DNA of 12,597 bases from Streptosporangiaceae bacterium (GTDB lineage Bacteria; Actinomycetota; Actinomycetes; Streptosporangiales; Streptosporangiaceae). Location of the stretch: NCBI GenBank assembly GCA_030040415.1, contig JASHTT010000546.1:1-12597 (forward strand), in the 5' to 3' direction. The translations under genes and the position numbers were made by a program. The notes below the pieces were generated by a model. The model was not told where the DNA came from and made no database searches. It worked only from the letters and a program-made list of their open reading frames with translations. This document shows, one piece after another, positions 6,507-12,597 of the stretch (within the stretch, counting starts at the first letter, position 1; every line of letters begins with the position of its first letter).

Positions 6507-6874
6507 CAGAACCCCAGTGCCGATCCGACACACAGCCACGACGACTGCGCGGCGTTGTAGATGAAGCCGAGCACGTCGGTCTTTCCTGCCGCCGTTGATA
6601 GCGTCGGCGCGCCGGCCGCGCCGAAGTCGTAGGCGCCGCCCCAGGCGACGGTGAAGCCGCCGCCCGAGCCCTGGGTGATCTGGAACGTGATCCGCTGCCC
6701 GTCCACGGGATTGGTCGGATCATCGATCGTGCGACTGCCGGCGATGGTCACTCGGAAATCGTTGCCGAGGGCGGCATCGACGGCGATGGTCGCCTTGTCC
6801 GTGAGACCGACGACTGCGGGTGCTACATAGCCGGCTGTGATAACTGTGTTAGTTGACATGGCTCCCCTAGACAT
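6506..6874 (-). CDS. Small phage-tail-like beta protein
   Basis: 117-122 residues. The pattern is like the short terminal domains of phage tail and fibre proteins: LTDKATIAVDAALGNDFRVT, then DGQRITFQITQGSGGGFTVA, then GAYDFGAAGAPTLSTAAGKT, then LGFIYNAAQSSWLCVG and a final GF. It is unusual here as a free-standing gene, with no neighbouring phage structural, lysis or integrase genes. There is no signal peptide. Two starts are possible: the ATG at 6874 directly abuts the methyltransferase TGA (reinitiation), and the ATG at 6859 has AGGGGAG 2 nt upstream, which is close. Its stop overlaps the LamG gene start as TGATG, so the two products are probably made together and may interact. The phage-tail resemblance is from memory of the family; the function is unknown. 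Confidence 0.7.
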   Translation of the reverse strand: MSRGAMSTNTVITAGYVAPAVVGLTDKATIAVDAALGNDFRVTIAGSRTIDDPTNPVDGQRITFQITQGSGGGFTVAWGGAYDFGAAGAPTLSTAAGKTDVLGFIYNAAQSSWLCVGSALGF

Positions 6875-7651
6875 TCACAACTGCGTGGTCGGCAGCTTCG
6901 AGCAGATGAAGAAGTATTCGACACCGAGGATTCGGCTAATGAGCGGGATGCTGACCATGATGGGCATCTGCGTGATCCGCATGAACTGCCGGTTCGGCTC
7001 GCTGTGGTTCCAGTTATAGGACGTCGGAAATGATCTCTGCACGACGAAGTAACGGCATAGGCTGGCCTGGAACTCTGCCAGTGGCTGGATGTTGCTATAC
7101 GGCCAGTAGATCTGTCGCTCGCGATGGCTGAAGTTAACGTAGGTCACGATGAACTTCCCGTCATCGGCCAGTATGTCCTTTACCTCAGCAAACTTCTGCT
7201 CCTGGTAGGTGCCGATGTACTCGAAGAAGCCCTGCGCGATGACGACGTCGAACTGCTTGCCCTCGAACCCTATCGGCGACTTCACCAAGTCTGCCTCGAG
7301 CAGGTTCGGGGCGGGCTGCTGAATGGCCATGTCAATCCCGTAATATCGGATGCTGGGCTTCAGGAACCTGGCCAGCGTTGCCGGGCCGCAGCCGACGTCG
7401 AGCAGTTCGCACTCAGCGTCCCCCGCAATCTTGTTGACAATGCGCGCAGCCTTCTCCAGCCGGAAATGCGGCTTGGTGAACCTGAGATTCTCCTGGCTCC
7501 AGAAATCTCTCTTGTAGTACTTGACCGTGCCGTCTGGGTCGTCTCCAGGCTCAGGCTTTGCGGCGCTCAGTGACTCATCCACTGGCATCTCCCGGCATCG
7601 AGTAAGCGGCCTATGAGAAACAGTACTAGGCACGGAGCGCGCGTGAGGCAT
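6875..7651 (-). CDS. Class I SAM-dependent methyltransferase
   Basis: 258 residues with a Rossmann-type methyltransferase core. Motif I is ELLDVGCGPATL (82-93), the acidic end of strand 2 is YYGIDMA (103-109), and FDVVIAQGFFEYI (134-146) and DDGKFIVTYVNF (163-174) match later motifs. The C-terminal third, rich in aromatic residues, may bind the substrate. In a polysaccharide locus the likely substrate is a sugar hydroxyl or a lipid-linked intermediate, but nothing in the sequence fixes it. The ATG at 7651 lies 5 nt after the preceding stop with GAGGA 9 nt upstream, which supports it. A GTG at 7582, 6 nt after GGGAG, would remove 23 poorly structured residues and remains possible. Confidence 0.85.
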   Translation of the reverse strand: MPHARSVPSTVSHRPLTRCREMPVDESLSAAKPEPGDDPDGTVKYYKRDFWSQENLRFTKPHFRLEKAARIVNKIAGDAECELLDVGCGPATLARFLKPSIRYYGIDMAIQQPAPNLLEADLVKSPIGFEGKQFDVVIAQGFFEYIGTYQEQKFAEVKDILADDGKFIVTYVNFSHRERQIYWPYSNIQPLAEFQASLCRYFVVQRSFPTSYNWNHSEPNRQFMRITQMPIMVSIPLISRILGVEYFFICSKLPTTQL

Positions 7652-7656
7652 ACATT

Positions 7657-8904
7657 TCAGTCCTCGGCCATCAATTGCCTATCCGGGGAACGGACGAGCA
7701 ATGACGCGGCCAGTGTCACGTACAGCATGTAGGTCGATACTTCGCTGAAGCCGACTTCGGTAAAGGAAGCGGCCAGGCAGTACGTGGCGAGGAACAGCGC
7801 GAGCGCTCGCTGCACGCCACGCGGCTGGAAGAACGCGGCAATGATGAGATAGAGGATGAGCGTCGCGCAGATCACGACGCCAAGGAGGCCCTCGTCGTTG
7901 TAGCAGGCCAGCCAGTTGCTATCGATTGGCAGGCCATTGAACGACTGGTTCGACAGACCGCCGCCGAAGATCACCTGGAACTTGTTGCGGGGCGAACTGA
8001 GCAGTCCGGCCCAGACCGTTGTGCGGCCAGTGAGGTCCGAGAGTTCCTTGGAGTTCTCGCCTCGTGCCAGCCAGGTGGTTATGAGGCCTGACACCGTCAT
8101 CGCGGCGACTGAGGCGACCACCGTGCCGGCGGTGAACAGCTTCCGTACCCGCGCCCTTATTGCGAAGAGGCTCAAGCCGCCAACGAGCAAGGCGCCGAGC
8201 ATCGCGACCAGGGCAGTCCTGGTATGCGTCTCCAGCAGGATGAACCCGGCCACCGTGACGACACCAAGCGCCACCCGCCCGGAGTACTCACCGCCCAGCC
8301 AGAGCACCAGGACGATGCCGATAGTGACGGCCGAGAACTCGGCGACCTGTGTCGGCGGGGTCGGCCACAGGGCGCCACCGAGCCTGCCGCCGGACCGCGC
8401 GCTGTGCGGTGACAGCATGAGCCCAAGCAGCACGGTGCCGAGGACGACGAAAGCGGCTCGCAGGTGCGCCCGGACTAGCAGCAGGTCACGCCTGCCGAAC
8501 CAGGGCGAGATCAGCCAGAGAGTGGCGACGAAGGTGGCCATCCGGAAGGTCCGGTAGAAGGTGCCAAAGTGGTCGGCCTGCCCAGCCGACATGAGCGTCT
8601 CGGCGACGAGTACGGTCAGGAGGCACAGAGCCACGTTTGGCCGGATGACAGGTCGGCGGTTGACCGACAGCGCGAGCCCGAGCGCGACGAACAGCGCGCC
8701 CTGGGTGATGGCCTTGCCGATCGAGTCGGGCAGGTGCACGACGAGGGGCGCGCCGTCCCAGGTCTTGGGGTAGTAGGTCAGCGTGTTGAGCAGCAGCAGG
8801 GCCCAGATCAGACCGATCCTGCGGTTGGCCGAACGCTCGGCATCGACGGCGCTGCGCTGCCAGGGGGCAGCGCGGGCCGGGCGGAATGTCAGCGGAAGAC
8901 TCAC
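7657..8904 (-). CDS. O-antigen ligase / Wzy-polymerase-like membrane protein
   Basis: A 415-residue polytopic protein with about ten hydrophobic segments. It has the features of the Wzy_C / O-antigen ligase superfamily: ETHTRTALVAML (225-236) after a membrane helix, a large loop with LTGRTTVW (291-298), and DSNWLACYNDEGLLGV (328-343) before the last helices, comparable to the family's conserved Arg residues and the HN..l...G..G block. Family members polymerise or transfer undecaprenyl-linked glycans on the outer face of the membrane. In a Gram-positive bacterium without LPS, polymerisation or attachment to another acceptor is likelier than O-antigen ligation. The GTG start overlaps the preceding stop as GTGA. 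Being next to two Wzz-like genes supports a polymerase role. Confidence 0.83.
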   Translation of the reverse strand: MSLPLTFRPARAAPWQRSAVDAERSANRRIGLIWALLLLNTLTYYPKTWDGAPLVVHLPDSIGKAITQGALFVALGLALSVNRRPVIRPNVALCLLTVLVAETLMSAGQADHFGTFYRTFRMATFVATLWLISPWFGRRDLLLVRAHLRAAFVVLGTVLLGLMLSPHSARSGGRLGGALWPTPPTQVAEFSAVTIGIVLVLWLGGEYSGRVALGVVTVAGFILLETHTRTALVAMLGALLVGGLSLFAIRARVRKLFTAGTVVASVAAMTVSGLITTWLARGENSKELSDLTGRTTVWAGLLSSPRNKFQVIFGGGLSNQSFNGLPIDSNWLACYNDEGLLGVVICATLILYLIIAAFFQPRGVQRALALFLATYCLAASFTEVGFSEVSTYMLYVTLAASLLVRSPDRQLMAED

Positions 8905-10721
8905 CGGCTGGTGGCTCCCAGCCGCCGTTCTGGCGTCGGCGATCTGCTTCCGGTCGGCCTGCCGCCAACTGCCTTCCGGCCGGCCGGCCTGCTACCGGCT
9001 GGGCCCTGGGCTGAGGGATGTCCCCGGGTCGGGCCGCTGGCGATGGCGCCGAGACTGACGTCGCTCTTATCGGCGCCTACCAGGATCGCCCCTGATGGGG
9101 GCAGACCGGCTAGGCGCAGCATCTCGCCCAGAGCGTAGACCTTGGTCGCTGACGAATGGCCGGCCGTGAGGACGACCACGGCATCACTGGCCCAGCTCAG
9201 CAGGTGCTCCGCGCCAAGCCCGGGCTCGAGCGTCGCCACGGTCAGCATCAGGTCGGCGGACTCGAACGCGGCGGCCAGCGGCCCGGTATAGCCACTCCCG
9301 TAATATGCCTGGCCCGGGTAAACCTCCCCAGACAGGAACTGCTCGCGCCACCCGGGACCCATCCGGCCTTGGCCGGAGACACTCGCTCGCACCGGTTCTG
9401 CGGTCCGGTGCAGCGGGCCGGTCGGCATGAGGGCGCCACGCTCGGGCACAACGAGGGCGATCTGCTGGCCGCCCGCGGCCACGACACGTACGCCGGGGCC
9501 GGTGATGCCCAGCAGCTTGGCGGCAACGGCGCCGGGCGTGAGGTCCGCGACGATGACCTGGCTGCCAGCGCGCGCGGCCGACACTGCCAGCGAGAGCACG
9601 GGAAGTGCCGCAAGCTGCGGGTCATCGACGGCCACGACGGCGAGGGTGGCAGTGGCGTTCGGGTTGCGCGGCGGGAGTGTGGCACGCAGAAGTGCCGCCA
9701 TCCGCTGCACGTCCCGGTTTCGCACGACCTGCAGTCCGCCGCCTGGCCACCGGCCAGTCCGAACGTTGCCGACGCTCAGGCGCACTGGCGCACCGAGGGC
9801 CCTGGCTACGTCGTCGCGGCGGCGCAGGCGGTCGGTCACAAGTTCGGCGACGACCGCGTATCCCATGCCGATCAGCAGGCCCGCAATGAGCCCGGCCGCC
9901 CCGTACACGGCCGGCACCCGGAAGCGGGAGCGCGGCACCGGGGCAGCCGGGTCGAGGACGTAGCTGCCGTGCACCTGCGCTTCGGTGTTAACCGGGTCGT
10001 TGGTGGCGTCGTACTCCAGCCCCTGCCACGTCTTATAGTCGCGGATCTTCGCTGCGGTGAGGCGAACGACCAAGGCTGTCCTCGCCGTCGACGCTGGCTC
10101 CCTGGTTGCCGCGGCGAGCTGGGCCGTGACCTTTTTGTACCTCTGCAAAGAGGCCGGCACTTCCGCGCTCAGCGCGACGCTGTACAGGTGCTGCGAGACA
10201 TTCAGGTAACGGTCGCGGTACTGCAGGAACGCATAGCCCAGCGCGTTTGCCCTGGCCATTGCCTGGCTGACGGTCGGCCCACCGACCGTGAACTGCACCA
10301 GCTTGTCGGTGAGCGCGTCGATGGTATATGAGGTCAGGAACTTATTCAGGTTCTCGGCGAGGCCTAGTTTGTGCAGAGCCACGCCGGCCACCCCGCGGGA
10401 CTCGGCGAGGGTCACATCAGTCTGGACCGCATCCAGCGGATCGACGTCGGTCGGCTGCGCCAGCAGGACCGTAGTCTGAGCCTGATATGGCGGCGGCGCC
10501 TTCAGATAGAAGCCGACTCCGATCACCATTCCGACGAGACCGCAGGCCAGCCACAGCGGTGCCCGGCGGCGGAGCGTTCGGCCGACGAACGGAAGGCTGG
10601 CCAAACCCAGGGTGAACTCGCCAGTCGGCCGGTCGCCGCCGGTCTTCAGGTCCTTGCGGCCCCATACGCGCCCGGCCGCGTCGGTGGTGCCTGGCTGCGT
10701 GCCTGCCGGGGGCATCGTCAC
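8901..10721 (-). CDS. Wzz-like polysaccharide co-polymerase with degenerate ATPase domain, second copy
   Basis: 606 residues. A cytoplasmic N-terminus precedes a first membrane helix (about 54-74); an extracytoplasmic region of about 195 residues follows, then a second helix (269-291) and a cytoplasmic domain. This topology is that of Wzz/CapA-type chain-length proteins fused to a CpsD-like domain. The nucleotide-binding loop is degenerate: where GKS/T is expected there is VVAVDDPQLAALPVLSLAVS (362-381). The later DAVVVLTAGHSSATKV (513-528) and GAILVGADKSDVSLG (544-558) keep the fold. The C-terminal 45 residues are basic and Gly/Pro-rich with no tyrosine cluster, so autokinase activity is not expected. 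The GTG at 10721 is chosen for its GGAG 8 nt upstream and its GTGA overlap with the preceding stop. The frame stays open to 11102, but that stretch is non-native and inside the upstream gene. Confidence 0.83.
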   Translation of the reverse strand: MTMPPAGTQPGTTDAAGRVWGRKDLKTGGDRPTGEFTLGLASLPFVGRTLRRRAPLWLACGLVGMVIGVGFYLKAPPPYQAQTTVLLAQPTDVDPLDAVQTDVTLAESRGVAGVALHKLGLAENLNKFLTSYTIDALTDKLVQFTVGGPTVSQAMARANALGYAFLQYRDRYLNVSQHLYSVALSAEVPASLQRYKKVTAQLAAATREPASTARTALVVRLTAAKIRDYKTWQGLEYDATNDPVNTEAQVHGSYVLDPAAPVPRSRFRVPAVYGAAGLIAGLLIGMGYAVVAELVTDRLRRRDDVARALGAPVRLSVGNVRTGRWPGGGLQVVRNRDVQRMAALLRATLPPRNPNATATLAVVAVDDPQLAALPVLSLAVSAARAGSQVIVADLTPGAVAAKLLGITGPGVRVVAAGGQQIALVVPERGALMPTGPLHRTAEPVRASVSGQGRMGPGWREQFLSGEVYPGQAYYGSGYTGPLAAAFESADLMLTVATLEPGLGAEHLLSWASDAVVVLTAGHSSATKVYALGEMLRLAGLPPSGAILVGADKSDVSLGAIASGPTRGHPSAQGPAGSRPAGRKAVGGRPTGSRSPTPERRLGATSR

Positions 10722-11989
10722 TGCATGGACTCCGTGTTCAGGCCAGTGAGACGGGTCGGCGGCCGACGCCGGGTCGTCCGGCCGGGTTGCGGCATACGCC
10801 CTGTGGTCAGGTCGGTCGGGTCGGGGTCCGCCACGAGGATCCCGGCGATCTCGCGACCGTCGGTCGCGGCGGCGACCGCGACTCGCGCCAGCTGCTCGGC
10901 CGTCGTCTTTCCGGCTGTCACGCCGAGGACGGCGGCCGTCGTGCGCATCGTGTCGGCCAGGGTGGGCGTCTTGTCGTCGACGACCGAGACAACGATCGTC
11001 AGCGCCGTCGCCGGACCCCGGGCAGTTGGCATCTCCTCGTCGCCAGCGCCGACCCGCATGTTGAACCGGCGCCCGGACGGGGTTGTCGCGGTCACCCGGC
11101 ATGCGGCGATCAGCGTTGCGGTCACGTGCGGATCCTGCTGCGGGCCGATGACCAGGGCAGTGGGGATTCCCAGCGAGGCGCTGAACGCGGCAAGCTGGGG
11201 GCCGAGTGCGAGCGCGCCGCGGTCGGAGGCCAGCGAGATCATCGCGAGGGAGGCCCCGTCACTGCTGCTACCGCGGAAGTCCGTCAGGCCCAGGAGCCTG
11301 AGGGCCTTGCGCAAGCTCCAGGCGTGCACTACCTCAGGCTCGTAGCCGTCGAGCAACTTCAGCCAGCCGGCCGTGCTTGACGGGTGCTCGACAGGGATGG
11401 ACGCCAGCACAGGGACGCCGATCGCGTCCGCGATCTCGTCCCGCTCCCGCAGCCGTTTGTCGCTGTTACTCAGCGCCACCGCGCCGACGGCGCCGCCGAT
11501 CAAGCCGACCAGGAGGCCGAAGATCGCGTCCAGCACGCGGGTGGTTGTCACGTTCCCGGTTGCGATCGTGGCGGGGAAAACACTGCCCTTGGTCGCCCCG
11601 ATGGGGCTGGCCGATGAGCCGATGAACTTCACATAGCTCGTCGCCACGGCGTTCGCGATTTCCTCGGCCTGGCTGCCAGTCTTGCCCTTAGCCGTGATCT
11701 GCAGCACGTTAGAGGTGTCGATGCTGGCCTTGACCTCTTTGCGCAGCGTCGCGATGGACAGCTTGCCGTCAAGTTCTGCCGCCGCCGACCTGAGCACCGG
11801 GGGGGTAGTGACGAGCAGCACCTGCGTGGACATGTACTTCGCGGATGGCATGATCACCGTTGCGCTCGATGTCAGCATCGGCGGTCGCAGCACGGAGTAA
11901 GCGCCGCCCAGGCACACACCCAGCAGGCAGGTCAGGATCACCAGCGCCTTGTAACGGCGCACGGCCTGCAAGAACCGCTTGAGGTCCAT
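10718..11989 (-). CDS. Wzz-like polysaccharide co-polymerase with degenerate ATPase domain, first copy
   Basis: 423 residues with the short MDLKRFLQAVRRYK N-terminus typical of Wzz/CapA proteins. A first helix (14-34) is followed by PPMLTSSATVIM, an extracytoplasmic region of about 115 residues, a second helix (152-173) and a cytoplasmic CpsD-like domain. The expected Walker A reads SLASDRGALALGPQLA (252-267) without GKS/T. VTAGKTTAEQLARV (357-370) is the conserved late strand-helix of this fold, not a Walker A. GILVADPDPTDLTTGR (383-398) is typical of actinobacterial members. The Arg-rich tail has no tyrosines. Role: setting chain length or helping export together with the polymerase-like protein downstream, presumably as a partner of the second copy. 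The ATG at 11989 has GAGGTGA 4 nt upstream. It is probably the first gene of the block. Confidence 0.85.
   Translation of the reverse strand: MDLKRFLQAVRRYKALVILTCLLGVCLGGAYSVLRPPMLTSSATVIMPSAKYMSTQVLLVTTPPVLRSAAAELDGKLSIATLRKEVKASIDTSNVLQITAKGKTGSQAEEIANAVATSYVKFIGSSASPIGATKGSVFPATIATGNVTTTRVLDAIFGLLVGLIGGAVGAVALSNSDKRLRERDEIADAIGVPVLASIPVEHPSSTAGWLKLLDGYEPEVVHAWSLRKALRLLGLTDFRGSSSDGASLAMISLASDRGALALGPQLAAFSASLGIPTALVIGPQQDPHVTATLIAACRVTATTPSGRRFNMRVGAGDEEMPTARGPATALTIVVSVVDDKTPTLADTMRTTAAVLGVTAGKTTAEQLARVAVAAATDGREIAGILVADPDPTDLTTGRMPQPGRTTRRRPPTRLTGLNTESMQ
10730..10733 (-). promoter_or_regulatory. Ribosome binding site deciding the start at 10721
   Basis: GGAG on the minus strand with 8 nt to the GTG at 10721. 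The ATG two codons further in (10715) would be 14 nt away, so the GTG is preferred. Confidence 0.5.
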
Positions 11990-12128
11990 CGCGTCACCTC
12001 ATTCGTGTGCTGGGCTACCTGGTCTGGCGGCGCGAGAAAAGTACGGCCGTGTATAGAGAGCGCCGAGGACACGACGGTGATACGGCGGTTCGGCCGGCGG
12101 GCAACTCGCCTACTGACTGCGGGCTTCG
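11990..12128. other. 139-bp gap between sugar kinase and Wzz-like gene
   Basis: Contains the Shine-Dalgarno of the Wzz-like gene (GAGGTGA, 11994-12000). A TATACA hexamer on the minus strand (12050-12055) could be a -10 box, but no good -35 lies at the right distance. There is no strong hairpin with a T-run, so whether transcription continues from the kinase gene is open. Confidence 0.45.
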
Positions 12129-12597
12129 TCAGGCCCAGATGTCACGCAAGACGTTCAGCACCACTCGCGAGCCGAGGCGGTCCAGCTTGATCGGCAGTTC
12201 GCGCATGTCGGCTAGGCTCGCCCGGACCGCGCGCTGGCACTCCATCGGGCAGATGACGAGCAGGAAGCCACCGCCGCCAGCGCCGGTGAGCTTCGCGCCA
12301 GTTGCCCCGGCGTCAAGAGCGCGGCTGACCATGTCGTCGATCTGCGCGTTCGAGACGCCTGATGCCAGCTTTCGCTTGGCCTCCCAGCTCTCCCGCACAG
12401 CCGGGCCGATGGCCTCTACGTCGCCGGCGCGCAGCCGCTCGACTGCGAAGCCCGCCAGGTCGCGTAGCAGGTCAAGCTGCGGTCGGGCGGACTCCACGTT
12501 CGCGTTCTGCTCGGCCAGTATGGTGTTGGCGCTTCTGGTGACGCCGGTATAGAACAGCATGATCTGCCGCTGCAGCGCGCGCCGGTCGGTTGTCGAG
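12129..12597 (-). CDS. hddA: GHMP sugar kinase, C-terminal fragment; D-glycero-D-manno-heptose 7-phosphate kinase-like
   Basis: The frame is open to the right edge, giving 155 C-terminal residues. IMLFYTGVTRSANTILAEQ and the following helix, then LASGVSNAQIDDMVSRALDA and GATGAKLTGAGGGGFLLVIC, match the C-terminal half of GHMP kinases; the last is the glycine-rich motif 3. The FYTG.TRSA..IL.EQ block is characteristic of HddA-type heptose kinases, which make heptose 1,7-bisphosphate for GDP-heptose synthesis in surface glycans. Related GHMP kinases (for example L-fucose kinase-like) share parts of it, so the substrate is probable, not proven. The ATP-binding PxxxGLGSS motif and the start lie outside the window. 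The gene is separated by 139 bp from the Wzz-like gene. Confidence 0.78.
   Translation of the reverse strand, partial: STTDRRALQRQIMLFYTGVTRSANTILAEQNANVESARPQLDLLRDLAGFAVERLRAGDVEAIGPAVRESWEAKRKLASGVSNAQIDDMVSRALDAGATGAKLTGAGGGGFLLVICPMECQRAVRASLADMRELPIKLDRLGSRVVLNVLRDIWA

Noticed and set aside
4596..6874. Prophage remnant
   Set aside because: Only two tail-like proteins are present. There is no integrase, capsid, terminase or lysis gene, and both are translationally coupled to the polysaccharide operon. A degraded origin from phage remains possible, but the sequence does not show a prophage.
9156..10331. Long plus-strand open frame (391 codons) opposite the second Wzz-like gene
   Set aside because: Its composition (Gly/Arg/His/Gln-rich, no recognisable domain) is that of an antisense shadow in high-GC DNA, and the minus-strand gene is clear.
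10722..11102. N-terminal extension of the second Wzz-like frame to 11102
   Set aside because: The extra 127 residues are low-complexity Arg/Asp/Gly-rich sequence in a shadow frame of the first Wzz-like gene. A well-placed GGAG and a GTGA junction support the start at 10721.
12050..12055. TATACA as the -10 box of the Wzz operon
   Set aside because: The hexamer 17 nt upstream is ACCGTC, far from a -35 consensus, so I do not call a promoter.
1..12597. CRISPR array, tRNA or rRNA genes, transposases
   Set aside because: No regularly spaced repeats, no cloverleaf or rRNA-like stretches and no transposase-like protein were seen by eye on either strand.

Overview
The window is high-GC DNA in which every convincing gene lies on the minus strand. 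GTG starts, GTGA and TGATG stop/start overlaps, GGAGG-type ribosome sites and the protein families point to an actinobacterium, probably a mycelial actinomycete; I cannot place it more precisely. The content is part of a cell-surface polysaccharide (exopolysaccharide or capsule) biosynthesis locus, cut at both ends.

In transcription order (right to left) it holds: the C-terminal part of a GHMP sugar kinase resembling the heptose kinase HddA (12597-12129); a 139-bp gap; a tightly packed block of two Wzz-like co-polymerases with degenerate cytoplasmic ATPase domains (11989-10718 and 10721-8901), an O-antigen ligase/polymerase-like membrane protein (8904-7657), a SAM-dependent methyltransferase (7651-6875), a short phage-tail-like beta protein (6874-6506) and a 636-residue protein with DUF4082-like and LamG domains (6506-4596); a 580-bp non-coding region with several palindromes and short repeats (4595-4016); then a second block of two paralogous GT39-type polytopic glycosyltransferases (4015-2129 and 2139-523), a 52-residue membrane protein (480-322) and the N-terminal part of a membrane GT2 synthase (325 to the left edge).

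The likely joint role is as follows. The kinase supplies a sugar-nucleotide precursor (a heptose, if the HddA reading is right). The GT2 and GT39 enzymes build or decorate the glycan from nucleotide- and lipid-linked donors. The Wzy/ligase-like protein polymerises or transfers chains, with length set by the Wzz pair, and the methyltransferase may modify a sugar. The least expected part is the pair at 4596-6874. These are two translationally coupled proteins built from phage-tail and carbohydrate-binding folds, without visible signal peptides, sitting directly behind the polymer-assembly genes. In the larger of the two, a LamG domain appears to be inserted inside the second copy of a duplicated DUF4082-like domain. 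This pair is the best candidate for something not yet described.

I see no tRNA, rRNA, CRISPR array, transposase, integrase or toxin-antitoxin gene.
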